A stretch of DNA of 42,447 bases from DASWID01 sp049682815 (GTDB lineage: Bacteria; Desulfobacterota_D; UBA1144; Nemesobacterales; CSP1-2): contig JBAUII010000018.1 in NCBI GenBank assembly GCA_049682815.1, forward strand, positions 1 to 42,447, read 5' to 3'. This document shows positions 8,467 to 16,734 of the stretch, piece by piece. The notes beneath the pieces are model-generated. The model saw only the letters and a program-made list of their open reading frames with translations. It made no database searches and was not told the DNA's origin. Numbering within the stretch: position 1 is the stretch's first letter; each line of letters begins with the position of its first letter. The position numbers and the translations under genes were made by a program.

Positions 8467-9821
8467 GTAAGAGAATAATAATAATCGGCGCTGGGCCTAC
8501 GGGTCTTGGAGCGGCTTATAGACTACAAGAGCTGGGCTACACAGACTGGAAAATTTATGAGAAAAACACCTACATCGGGGGTCATGCCTCTTCTCATACT
8601 GATCATAAAGGCTTTGTCTGGGATGAAGGGGGGCATGTAATTTTCTCACATTATAAGTATTTTGATGATTTTATCGGGAAACTCTTGGGAGAGGATTATT
8701 TGGAACATATGCGCGAGAGTTGGATTCGAATGATGGGTTTGTGGGTCCCCTATCCATTTCAGAACAATATAAGATACTTACCTAAAGAGGCGCAACTAAA
8801 ATGCGTTATGGGTCTAATAAGTGCAGCAAATAGAGATGGAAAAAATACAGCAAATTTTAAGGAATGGATCATTGCGACCTTCGGTGAAGGGATAGCTGAG
8901 TATTTCATGTATCCCTATAATTTCAAGGTGTGGGCAACTCCCCTTGAACTAATGGACAAGAACTGGATCGCCGAAAGGGTAAGCGTTATCGACATTAAGA
9001 GAATACTCCAAAATATAATCTATGAGAGGGATGATGTGAGCTGGGGACCAAATAATAAGTTCAAGTTTCCCCTAATCGGGGGAACAGGCGAAATATACCG
9101 CAGACTGGAGCCATATATAGAAGGGCGCCTAGCATATGGTAAGAAGGCTGCCGAGATTGACCTAAAGAAAAAGGAAATCTGGTTCCAGGATGGTCATGTT
9201 GATAGATATGACTATTTAGTAAACACCTCACCCCTGGACTTATTATTAGAAATAACGAGACCGATTCCTCAGGAGCTGCGGGATTTGGCTCGGGAGGGAC
9301 TCAGACACAGCAGTATGTTTGTCGTAGGTATAGGAGTTCAGAAAAGGCTCGAGAGTAACAAATGCTGGATGTATTTCCCCGACGACAGCTCTCCATTTTA
9401 TAGAGTGACGTATTTTTCCAATTATTCACCCAACAACGTCCCTGAAGGACGGGTGGATAAATATTGCTCAATGATGTGTGAGATCTCATACTCTGAGTTT
9501 AAGAGGGAGCATAAAGAAACGATAGTTGAGGAAACGATCAAGGGATTGATTAATACCGGAATGCTCGAAGAGGAGGAGCGTAACCTGATAGTGTCAAAGT
9601 ACTCAATGGATGTGGATTACGCCTACCCGACGCCGACTCTTGAAAGAGACAGGAGTTTAAGAGCCATACAGCCCTTTCTGGTTCAAAATGACGTTTATTC
9701 AAGGGGTAGGTTCGGTGCCTGGAAATACGAGATTGGAAACATGGATCATTCCGTAATGCAGGGTAAAGAGGTAGTTGACCGTATTCTTAAGGGGACGGCC
9801 GAACTGACATGGAGCCTGTGA
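8463..9821 (+). CDS. glf: UDP-galactopyranose mutase, eukaryotic-like type
   Basis: This FAD enzyme interconverts UDP-galactopyranose and UDP-galactofuranose. The 452-residue protein has the dinucleotide-binding GAGPTGLG (residues 9-16) and the histidine motif GGHVIFSHYKYFDD (56-69). Substrate-side motifs are WVPYPFQNN (94-102), YNFKVW (152-157), AERV (170-173), GGTGEI (206-211), SPFYR (310-314) and YPTPTLER (388-395), with the flavin-side SRGRFGAWKYEIGN (413-426) near the C-terminus. From memory of the families, this suite matches fungal and trypanosomatid mutases far better than the roughly 370-residue classical bacterial Glf, although it is about 60 residues shorter than the fungal enzyme. 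It overlaps its neighbours by 4 and 13 bases, so it is the core of the operon. Older annotation may call it amine oxidase or protoporphyrinogen oxidase. Confidence 0.88.
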   Translation: MSKRIIIIGAGPTGLGAAYRLQELGYTDWKIYEKNTYIGGHASSHTDHKGFVWDEGGHVIFSHYKYFDDFIGKLLGEDYLEHMRESWIRMMGLWVPYPFQNNIRYLPKEAQLKCVMGLISAANRDGKNTANFKEWIIATFGEGIAEYFMYPYNFKVWATPLELMDKNWIAERVSVIDIKRILQNIIYERDDVSWGPNNKFKFPLIGGTGEIYRRLEPYIEGRLAYGKKAAEIDLKKKEIWFQDGHVDRYDYLVNTSPLDLLLEITRPIPQELRDLAREGLRHSSMFVVGIGVQKRLESNKCWMYFPDDSSPFYRVTYFSNYSPNNVPEGRVDKYCSMMCEISYSEFKREHKETIVEETIKGLINTGMLEEEERNLIVSKYSMDVDYAYPTPTLERDRSLRAIQPFLVQNDVYSRGRFGAWKYEIGNMDHSVMQGKEVVDRILKGTAELTWSL

Positions 9822-11788
9822 TTGCCGTCATCTTCCTTATAACTTCTTACCTATTCGGTTATCTTCTTACCGTTCGCTTTTTCCCTAAATTTAAGAATCT
9901 CTTGCGTATTGCCTCGGGCTACACCGTAGGAACACTTATTTCCTTGTGGCTAGTGTTCTTAATCTCATTGATTTTCTACCGCATTACAGAAGGCGCTATG
10001 GTAATTGGATTCACCATTACGACGGCGATTCTTCTGGCCTTCGTCATCCAACAGCGTGCTCTATTTAGATCACCCCTCGGACTAAAACCATCCCATGTAG
10101 TGTTCTTTACAATCGCTTTCGTGTTCTCATGGATACTTTTCTCGAGCACATTTGATTACGACTTGAAATCACATGAGATAAAAATCACTCGTTTCATATG
10201 GAGTGATTTTGGATTCCATATTCCTTTGATACGCTCATTTAGTTTGGGAAATAATCTCTCCCTGGAGCACCCTCTTTATGCGCACGAAATTGTTCGATAC
10301 CACTTTATGTTCGATTTTATGGTGGGAATCGTGGAAAAGATGGGAATACCACTAGATTATGCCTTGAATATCCCTAGTGCATTGTCCTATACCTGTCTTA
10401 TTATCCTAATCTACTATTTTTCTAAAAGATTATTTTTTGGAAGCCGTTTTGTAGGTTCTGTTTCCGTGTTACTTTTCTTGTTCAATAGCTCTCTTTCTTT
10501 CGTTGAATTTCTTAAAAAATATCCCCCTAAATCCATTGTGAATCTCATAACGTCCTGGTGGAACCTTCCCGTATACGTAGCCTTCGGTCCCTGGGATGGT
10601 AATATCATATCGGCTTTTTGGAACTGGAATATATACATAAATCAAAGACACCTTGCCTTTGGTTCTGCCCTAGTTTTACTCGTTCTGATCCGTTATATCG
10701 ACGAGCACATAAACAAGGAGATCGATACTGGCTACTTTCAAAAGGCGTTCATCGGACTGATAACTGGATTACTTGTTCTCTGGCACGGTCAGGCGTTCAT
10801 TTGCCTCTATGGACTACTCTGGCTCTTCCTTTTGCTTTTTCCAGAGAGAAAAAAAGGCCTGTTGGTAATTTTTGTCGCAACCCTTATCGCACTTCCTCAG
10901 ATACTATGGCTTCAACAGAGTTCACCTAACTTCGAGAGCCACTTTGCACTAAGCCCCGGCTATTTAGTGGTAAGCCATCTAATCCCCATAGATTTTATGC
11001 CCTATGGGGTCCTTAACCGGGGAATGAGTTACATAATATCTTTTATTCGCTACTGGATCCTTAATCTAGGTTTAAGCTTTTTCACCATCTCTTTTTCCTT
11101 CTTCTTAGTAGATAGGCAGAGAAAGAAGATTTTTTTAATGTTCCTGACCATTTTCATTATAGGAAATCTGTTCCGGTTTAGTCCTGACATGCCAGGTAAC
11201 CATAAGTTTTTCAACCTCTGGCTTATTCTTTCCAACGGGTTTACGGCATATTTACTCTATCGGCTCTTTTGTCTGGGGTGGGGCGCTCGCATAGCCACAG
11301 GCGTTCTGCTTTTATTTCTGACAGTCTCGGGACTAGTTGATGCAATACCTATAAAAAATGATGGCACTATTGTCTACCAGGATGTTGAAAAGCAACCCCT
11401 AGCGAAATGGGCTCTGGAGAATACAGACACGAGCGCTGTCTTTCTCACTACCTTCAGGATTTATAACCCTTTGTCCTTCGCGGGCAGACGAACTATGCAG
11501 GGCTGGCCCTATTTTGCCTGGGGGGCGGGCTTCAATACTTGGAATAGGGAAATGATAGGAAAGAAAATTTACCAGACTAACTCCAAGGAGGAGCTGTGTC
11601 CTCTTCTCAAGGAGAACCGGATTGACTTTATTGAGATCGAGAAACAGACGGAGGAAAATCCGGTATTTAAAATCAATTATGAGTTTTTCAACACCAACTT
11701 TAAGCCCGTATTTTTCGACAGGAGATCTGACCTTCAAGAACGGGTTTTTGCCACGAAGGATATTTGTGATATTGGAGATGGTCGATAA
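9809..11788 (+). CDS. Large polytopic membrane protein, putative GT-C glycosyltransferase
   Basis: This 659-residue protein is the last gene of the glf operon and begins 13 bases inside glf. It has a dozen or more hydrophobic segments and a soluble tail after about residue 530. It is a paralogue of the 621-residue protein at 4573-6438: SDFGFHIPLI (Asp133/His137), Ser-Phe-Ser-Leu-Gly-Asn-Asn, RYHFMFDF (163-170), WHGQAF, FSPDMPGNHKFFN and a tail with GRRTMQGWP and WGAGFN align in the same order. The early Asp/His loop is consistent with a GT-C catalytic base. It probably transfers a sugar, possibly galactofuranose, from a lipid carrier outside the membrane. The family is not one I can name. Confidence 0.75.
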   Translation: MEPVIAVIFLITSYLFGYLLTVRFFPKFKNLLRIASGYTVGTLISLWLVFLISLIFYRITEGAMVIGFTITTAILLAFVIQQRALFRSPLGLKPSHVVFFTIAFVFSWILFSSTFDYDLKSHEIKITRFIWSDFGFHIPLIRSFSLGNNLSLEHPLYAHEIVRYHFMFDFMVGIVEKMGIPLDYALNIPSALSYTCLIILIYYFSKRLFFGSRFVGSVSVLLFLFNSSLSFVEFLKKYPPKSIVNLITSWWNLPVYVAFGPWDGNIISAFWNWNIYINQRHLAFGSALVLLVLIRYIDEHINKEIDTGYFQKAFIGLITGLLVLWHGQAFICLYGLLWLFLLLFPERKKGLLVIFVATLIALPQILWLQQSSPNFESHFALSPGYLVVSHLIPIDFMPYGVLNRGMSYIISFIRYWILNLGLSFFTISFSFFLVDRQRKKIFLMFLTIFIIGNLFRFSPDMPGNHKFFNLWLILSNGFTAYLLYRLFCLGWGARIATGVLLLFLTVSGLVDAIPIKNDGTIVYQDVEKQPLAKWALENTDTSAVFLTTFRIYNPLSFAGRRTMQGWPYFAWGAGFNTWNREMIGKKIYQTNSKEELCPLLKENRIDFIEIEKQTEENPVFKINYEFFNTNFKPVFFDRRSDLQERVFATKDICDIGDGR

Positions 11789-11850
11789 AATACACATATC
11801 TTGGGCTTTGCACGTTGTTGTGGGATTATTATATTGGGTAATCGGCATCA

Positions 11851-11873
11851 GTTAGAAATACCAAATTTCTAAC
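11851..11873 (+). terminator. Hairpin after the glf operon
   Basis: GTTAGAAAT (11851-11859) and ATTTCTAAC (11865-11873) form a perfect 9-bp stem with a 5-base loop, about 60 bases after the stop of the 659-residue protein. No T tract follows, so it may be a weak terminator or an mRNA-stabilising hairpin. It also lies between convergent genes. Confidence 0.35.
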
Positions 11874-11983
11874 TTGCTAATTCCCTGTAGCGTGCTGCGC
11901 GGCGTTCATTGTTTATAATCGCCAGGTTTAGAGCTATTGGGGTTTTCTAAAGGAATATCCTTTCCGGAGTGCGATTAATCAAA

Positions 11984-12718
11984 TTACTCGAGATAACCGA
12001 TATAAACCCAGTCTCCCTGTATCTTTTTGCAGGTGTTATCTTTTATTCCGATTAGCGAAGAAAGACTTTCCTTGTAGGGGAAAAAGTGAATGTGTTCATC
12101 AAGCGTATAAAAGTAATATCTCTGGCAAGGGACAGTAATAATCAATTGCCTTCTGGTAATTCGCTTTAATTCAGAAATAGCTTTTTCAGGATTGACGATG
12201 TGCTCTAATGTATGAGAAGAAGTAACGATATCGAACTGTTTATCTTTAAATGGAAGGTGCGCGATGCTGCATCTAAGGAAATTATAATCTCTCTCCCTTC
12301 TTGTGTCAGCGATGTCACAACCGAATAAATCTAGACCATTGCTCTTAAGTCGTTTCAAAAAGTAGCCATTTCCACAACCAATATCTATCAAATTTTTAGC
12401 TGTCTTTGACAGGTTATCGATAATGTATTGTATACTCGCGTCATTCAAATCCGTATCCCTTTGTCTAGAAATGGAATTGAGATTTTCGTAAAAGTCTCTG
12501 TACTCTTGTTCACTAAGACTATATACCAGGGTCTTAAAATTCATTGCTGTTTTAATATTTTTACCTTTATAGGCGTAGTAATAGAATGGATACATAAAAT
12601 ATTTGTTGTCTCTTATGATTGGAGGCAAACACTCATCCATCAGAAATCTTATAATGTTTGTAAAACTTCTTCTCATACCTTTGATTGAAAATATTATGTA
12701 TGTAAAGCGATCTATCAA
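11984..12718 (-). CDS. Class I SAM-dependent methyltransferase
   Basis: This 244-residue protein has a Methyltransf_11-like domain in its C-terminal two thirds. Motif I is LIDIGCGNGYF (about residues 110-120), the acidic end of strand 2 is GCDIAD, and HLPFKDKQFDIVTSSHTLEHI contains motif IV with the post-I region. The N-terminal 100 residues, rich in Tyr and Phe, resemble the leader of sugar or lipid methyltransferases in glycan clusters. The substrate is unknown. The start is TTG, overlapping the stop of a 45-codon frame upstream (12715-12852). It lies on the opposite strand to its neighbours. Confidence 0.85.
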   Translation of the reverse strand: MIDRFTYIIFSIKGMRRSFTNIIRFLMDECLPPIIRDNKYFMYPFYYYAYKGKNIKTAMNFKTLVYSLSEQEYRDFYENLNSISRQRDTDLNDASIQYIIDNLSKTAKNLIDIGCGNGYFLKRLKSNGLDLFGCDIADTRRERDYNFLRCSIAHLPFKDKQFDIVTSSHTLEHIVNPEKAISELKRITRRQLIITVPCQRYYFYTLDEHIHFFPYKESLSSLIGIKDNTCKKIQGDWVYIGYLE

Positions 12719-12852
12719 TTAAAATCTAAGAAAAATAATATTCTTTTCTTGATGATAGCTTGGTTTTTCATACGGGTATCACTCAATGAATTTTTCATAT
12801 ATTTCCTAAATAAGTATTCAACGTTAAATGGGGATAATGAAAGTAATCGCAT
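12715..12852 (-). CDS. Possible small ORF overlapping the methyltransferase start
   Basis: A 45-codon frame starts with ATG at 12852, and its TGA overlaps the TTG start of the methyltransferase in the arrangement ATTGA. The peptide is basic (LFRKYMKNS, NQAIIKKRILFF) with a hydrophobic end. It could be a leader peptide giving translational coupling, the broken N-terminus of a lost glycosyltransferase, or chance. The surrounding AT-rich gap (12719-13125) shows nothing else. Confidence 0.22.
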   Translation of the reverse strand: MRLLSLSPFNVEYLFRKYMKNSLSDTRMKNQAIIKKRILFFLDFN

Positions 12853-13125
12853 AAGCCGTCGCTCATTTTAATTTTTTGCTCAAAAACATTGAATCAGGAT
12901 AATATAATATATTATCTAAATTTATAATTTGAAATCCCTAGAAGTCAATATGATCGTATTAATTATGTGCTTGATTTTGAATTGAGTTAGAAGGGCAAAA
13001 ATTATTAAGTTCGTCCATAAAATATTACACATTTTTTATTTGTTTCTTTGCTTTGACAATCCTGCTTGGCTTATTTGAGATTGAGCTTTCTTGGGCTATT
13101 TATTCGATGATAATAGTATTGCCTT

Positions 13126-14271
13126 GTGATAAACATACGCGTGAGTAACGCTCGGTTTGGAGGCGAAAGATTGATTAACCGCAAAAAAGAAGTAATCGTT
13201 ATTGTGTTGGTTATGATTTTCGGAAGTTATCTCTTCTCCCATCTATCCTATGAGCTTCTCTTAAGTAAGCCTGCCCCTTCCCTTCTCGACATTTGGAACA
13301 AATGGGATTCACCAAGTTATTTAGATATTGCTGAGAATGGCTATAGGGGATTTGGCGATGAAATGTGGGTTCGTATCGTGTTTTTTCCACTCTACCCATT
13401 TCTAATTCGGATTATAGCATTCGCGCTAAAAAGCTATAAGCTCTCAGCGCTCGTCGTCTCAAATTTTGCTTATGCGTTAGCCTGTTTATATTTATATAAA
13501 CTGGTGCTTAAGAAATACGACGATGAAACCGCCATAAGAAGTGTCTTTTACATGTCGATATTTCCCACAGCCTATTTTTTTCATGCTGGATATACGGAGA
13601 GCCTTTTTTTGGCCTTAACAATAGGAAGCTTTTATTACGCAGGGGAACGCAGGTGGCTTATTGCAGGGATTTTTGGTATGCTAGCATCCGCTTCTCGCAT
13701 AACTGGTATTTTCTTATTTCCGGCACTCTTGATAGAGTACATGTTCCAAAATGAATACCGAATTAAAAGGATAAAATTAAACCTCCTTTATCTATTCTTA
13801 ATATTGATCGGTTTCATAGCCTACCTTGTTATCAACTACATCACCTTTGGAGACCCCTTTGCTTTCCTTGATGCTCAGAAGGAATACTGGAATAAGACCC
13901 TTTCTCCGCCATGGAAAGGGCTCATGGGGGCCTGGAACTACATCCGGTGGAAAGATGCCGGCCCTGCATACCGATTAATGATAGGTTGGGCTGAGCTCTT
14001 ATTCGCTATATTTGGACTGTTATGCACGATTTGGGCTTTCATTCGTCTAAGGGCTTCCTACGGTGTCTATATGCTCCTTACCTGGATTGCTGCCACATCT
14101 ACCTCGTTTATGTTAAGCGTGCCTCGCTACACTCTCTCTTTGTTTCCAATTTTTATTTTGGTTGGCCTGGTTGCCAGGCGAAGTGAAATATACTATGTCG
14201 TAACAGTTGTATTTCTTCTGTTGTATGGAATTTTTCTAATAAGGTTCGCCCAGTCGCTCTGGGCTTTCTGA
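13126..14271 (+). CDS. PIG-V-like mannosyltransferase (COG5542)
   Basis: This 381-residue polytopic membrane protein belongs to the PIG-V / Mannosyl_trans2 GT-C family. The first external loop carries the defining Trp-Asp (WNKWDSPSYLDIAENGY, Asp61) followed by FFPLYP (about residues 86-91). Later motifs include FFHAGYTESLFL and ASASRITG. About ten helices follow. Eukaryotic PIG-V adds mannose to GPI precursors from dolichol-phosphate-mannose; bacterial members are thought to use polyprenyl-phosphate-mannose to decorate envelope glycans or lipids. The start is GTG; an internal TTG at about 13171 would remove a non-conserved basic N-terminus. It is probably co-transcribed with the next gene 57 bases downstream. 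Confidence 0.82.
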   Translation: MINIRVSNARFGGERLINRKKEVIVIVLVMIFGSYLFSHLSYELLLSKPAPSLLDIWNKWDSPSYLDIAENGYRGFGDEMWVRIVFFPLYPFLIRIIAFALKSYKLSALVVSNFAYALACLYLYKLVLKKYDDETAIRSVFYMSIFPTAYFFHAGYTESLFLALTIGSFYYAGERRWLIAGIFGMLASASRITGIFLFPALLIEYMFQNEYRIKRIKLNLLYLFLILIGFIAYLVINYITFGDPFAFLDAQKEYWNKTLSPPWKGLMGAWNYIRWKDAGPAYRLMIGWAELLFAIFGLLCTIWAFIRLRASYGVYMLLTWIAATSTSFMLSVPRYTLSLFPIFILVGLVARRSEIYYVVTVVFLLLYGIFLIRFAQSLWAF

Positions 14272-14328
14272 GGGTTTATGAATTATGCTTTTTCATGACT
14301 TTTTGTTAATCATTGTGTCAGTGCTAGT

Positions 14329-16326
14329 ATGTTGCAAATAATAATAAGAAGTAAGATTCTATTTGCAATTGTCTTTTTATTGTCAGTCGTGCTTGCGTTG
14401 GCTGGTCAATACCAGTTTTCTTATTCAAGGGCTATAGTTTCCGGATCAATCTTATATCTATTTGCTTTAGTTCTTTTTTTTGTTAGTCATTGGTTGTACC
14501 AGAAAGCGAGAAATATCATTGAAAACGTCGATGATGATGCTCTGAATGAACCAGGCGTAGTTATAGATTTAGATCTAAAAAGCGTGCAATTCTGGTTGTT
14601 GTTATTGTCTTTTTTAATGTTTGCTTATGTTCTTTTCCATGCTTATAAAGAGACTGCTTCCATTTTTACGTTGCTTGTATGGACGGTAAGCCTTGTTCTT
14701 TTCGTTTTTTCTTTTGTGGACTTGAGGAAATTTACGATAAAGCCCTTAAAGGCTTTTGTAAATAAAAACCGATATGAATTAGTACTAATAGGCTTAATAA
14801 CGGTAGGTGCTTTAACGCTGAGGCTTTACAAACTAGGGGTCACACCCCTTGGTGTAAATCAAGAAGAGGGCTATGCAGGGATGGGAGGCCTTGATGTAAT
14901 ACTAGGAACGCTTTCAAATCCTTTTGGGTTTGGACCGGTTACCGCTCCGCCAATCGCTTACTCAGCCCTTTCTTTCTACGGGCATGCATTATTCATTAAT
15001 CTCTTTGATGTAAACGTATTCAACGTCAGGCTTTTCTCCGCAATTGCTGGCACCTTAAATGTCATCTTCACTTACCTATTGGCAAGGGAGATATGGGGAA
15101 GGGGTGTTGGGATAATAAGCGGCATTCTGGTAGCAGTGGCTGGGATCCATATCCACTTTAGCCGGTTTGCATTTCCTTATATTCAAAACTCTCTCTTTGG
15201 AGCTATGACCTTATATTTTCTTGTCAGAGCAATTAAGAATAAGGCTCCGGCCGAGTTCGCCCTGGCCGGCTTTAGCATAGGATTGGCCCAGTATTTTTGG
15301 ACAGATTCTCGTATCCTCCCTTTCATTGTCGTTATTTTCTTTATCTATAAGATCATTCAAAAGAGAGATTTTTTATCTCGGTATTATAAAGGCTTAACTA
15401 TCCTCTTTGTGTCCTTTTTCATAACCTTTGCACCATTAGCTTTGCCTATCGAGAAAAAATTCAGGTACTTTACACAAGCCCCTTCCCGAACATTTATCTT
15501 TGGAGGATGGATGGCGACTGATTATGCAAATCGCCTGAGTTCCGGGGAAAGTCACTGGCATATCATGGGAGAACAGATAGTCCGCTCGTTCCTATCTTTT
15601 AATTTTTATCCAGACAAAGGTTATGTTTATGGAGGAGATGTTTATGGGGGTCTAAATGGACCTATGCTAGAGTTTTTTACGTCTATCTTTTTCATACTTG
15701 GATTGTCCTATACACTGTTTACTTGGAGAAAATCTGCGCACCTATTGTTGCTGATAGCCTTATTTGGAGCTGTCTTTGGTCTCGTGGCATTATCTAACTA
15801 TCCTCCCAATTATCAACGCATGGTTGTAATTTTGTCTCTCCCATTTATTTTTGCCGCCGTTGGAATTTGGAAATTCTTTGAGTATTTAAGCGCAATAGTC
15901 CGATACCGTAAAGTAATCTGCGTTGCTCTTATCCCTTTGTTATTGATTTTAGGATGGAGGAACTATCAGCGATATTTTTCCGAATATTTGGGGAGCAGGT
16001 ATTTTGCGCTCTATACGGATCCATCCACCCAAGTAGGACATTTTATTAAATCCCTTGATCTCAGCTATGAGATATATCTACCAGCTCCTTATATGCAACT
16101 CCCGTGGACGGTGAAATTCATTACAGAAGATGCCCCTTATAAGATAGACTATCGTCCATTGCCCGACGTTTTGCAGGGCTTGGAGGCTAATGTTAGCGAG
16201 ACAGTATTTATACTTCTTCCCGAGCAGGCGAACAATTTAGATTTGCTGCAAAAAAAATTCCCCGGAGGCATCACTCATAGCTTGAGTGATGATTTCCCAT
16301 CTATTAAAGTTTATAAAATTGAGTAA
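14329..16326 (+). CDS. ArnT/GT39-like membrane glycosyltransferase
   Basis: This 665-residue polytopic protein has four N-terminal helices (to about residue 130) and then a PMT_2/ArnT-type GT-C core. The acidic pair in GVNQEEGYAGMGG (Glu179-Glu180) matches the catalytic loop position of the family. LLAREIWGRGVGIISG and GIHIHFSRFAFPYIQN follow, as in GT39 enzymes. The tail (about residues 565-665) is soluble and extracytoplasmic. It should transfer a sugar from a polyprenyl-phosphate donor; donor and acceptor are unknown. The extra N-terminal helices are unusual for ArnT and may be a lineage addition. Confidence 0.8.
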   Translation: MLQIIIRSKILFAIVFLLSVVLALAGQYQFSYSRAIVSGSILYLFALVLFFVSHWLYQKARNIIENVDDDALNEPGVVIDLDLKSVQFWLLLLSFLMFAYVLFHAYKETASIFTLLVWTVSLVLFVFSFVDLRKFTIKPLKAFVNKNRYELVLIGLITVGALTLRLYKLGVTPLGVNQEEGYAGMGGLDVILGTLSNPFGFGPVTAPPIAYSALSFYGHALFINLFDVNVFNVRLFSAIAGTLNVIFTYLLAREIWGRGVGIISGILVAVAGIHIHFSRFAFPYIQNSLFGAMTLYFLVRAIKNKAPAEFALAGFSIGLAQYFWTDSRILPFIVVIFFIYKIIQKRDFLSRYYKGLTILFVSFFITFAPLALPIEKKFRYFTQAPSRTFIFGGWMATDYANRLSSGESHWHIMGEQIVRSFLSFNFYPDKGYVYGGDVYGGLNGPMLEFFTSIFFILGLSYTLFTWRKSAHLLLLIALFGAVFGLVALSNYPPNYQRMVVILSLPFIFAAVGIWKFFEYLSAIVRYRKVICVALIPLLLILGWRNYQRYFSEYLGSRYFALYTDPSTQVGHFIKSLDLSYEIYLPAPYMQLPWTVKFITEDAPYKIDYRPLPDVLQGLEANVSETVFILLPEQANNLDLLQKKFPGGITHSLSDDFPSIKVYKIE

Positions 16327-16403
16327 GTCCATGCGATAAGTTGGAGTTTTGGTATTAAAGCGGAAATCTTCTTGGCGTCGAAAAGTATATTGTCTTTGGC
16401 TTT

Positions 16404-16565
16404 TTACTTCTCCGCGATATCCCACGTGCGATCGGGTGAATCATCGTCTACAATTATAACCTCTCCATCCAAGTTTTCTTGTTTTTATATGTTGGATATC
16501 TTATCGATTAGAACAGGTATTTTCTCAGCTTCGTTATAAGTTGGAATAATCAATGGGATACGCAT
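16404..16565 (-). pseudogene. Remnant of a GT2 polyprenyl-phosphate-sugar synthase
   Basis: Reading the minus strand from ATG at 16565 gives MRIPLIIPTYNEAEKIPVL, then a TAA stop (16485-16487), then in the same frame GEVIIVDDDSPDRTWDIAEK and a second TAA (16404-16406). This is the unmistakable N-terminus of a dolichol-phosphate-mannose-synthase-type GT2, with both the PTYNEAE and VDDDSPD signatures. Only about 50 residues remain and the catalytic DXD region is gone. It is a fourth GT2 of the island, truncated and stopped twice. The rest of the gap 16327-16728 shows nothing recognisable. Confidence 0.75.
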
Positions 16566-16734
16566 ATCTTGATTAATCGGACGTTAGAGTTAAGGTTGAA
16601 TACTCATAATGGAAATTATATTATAAATTAAGGTTAGTTAGAAAGAAATCATTGGTTGACCATATTATCTAACTTATGTAGCTTTAACTTCACTTAGTCT
16701 TTTGCACAAATTATTGATTTCGAAGTGATTGATT

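Noticed and set aside
10414..10651. Minus-strand frames inside the 659-residue GT-C gene
   Set aside because: They are shadows of a strongly supported membrane protein on the plus strand.
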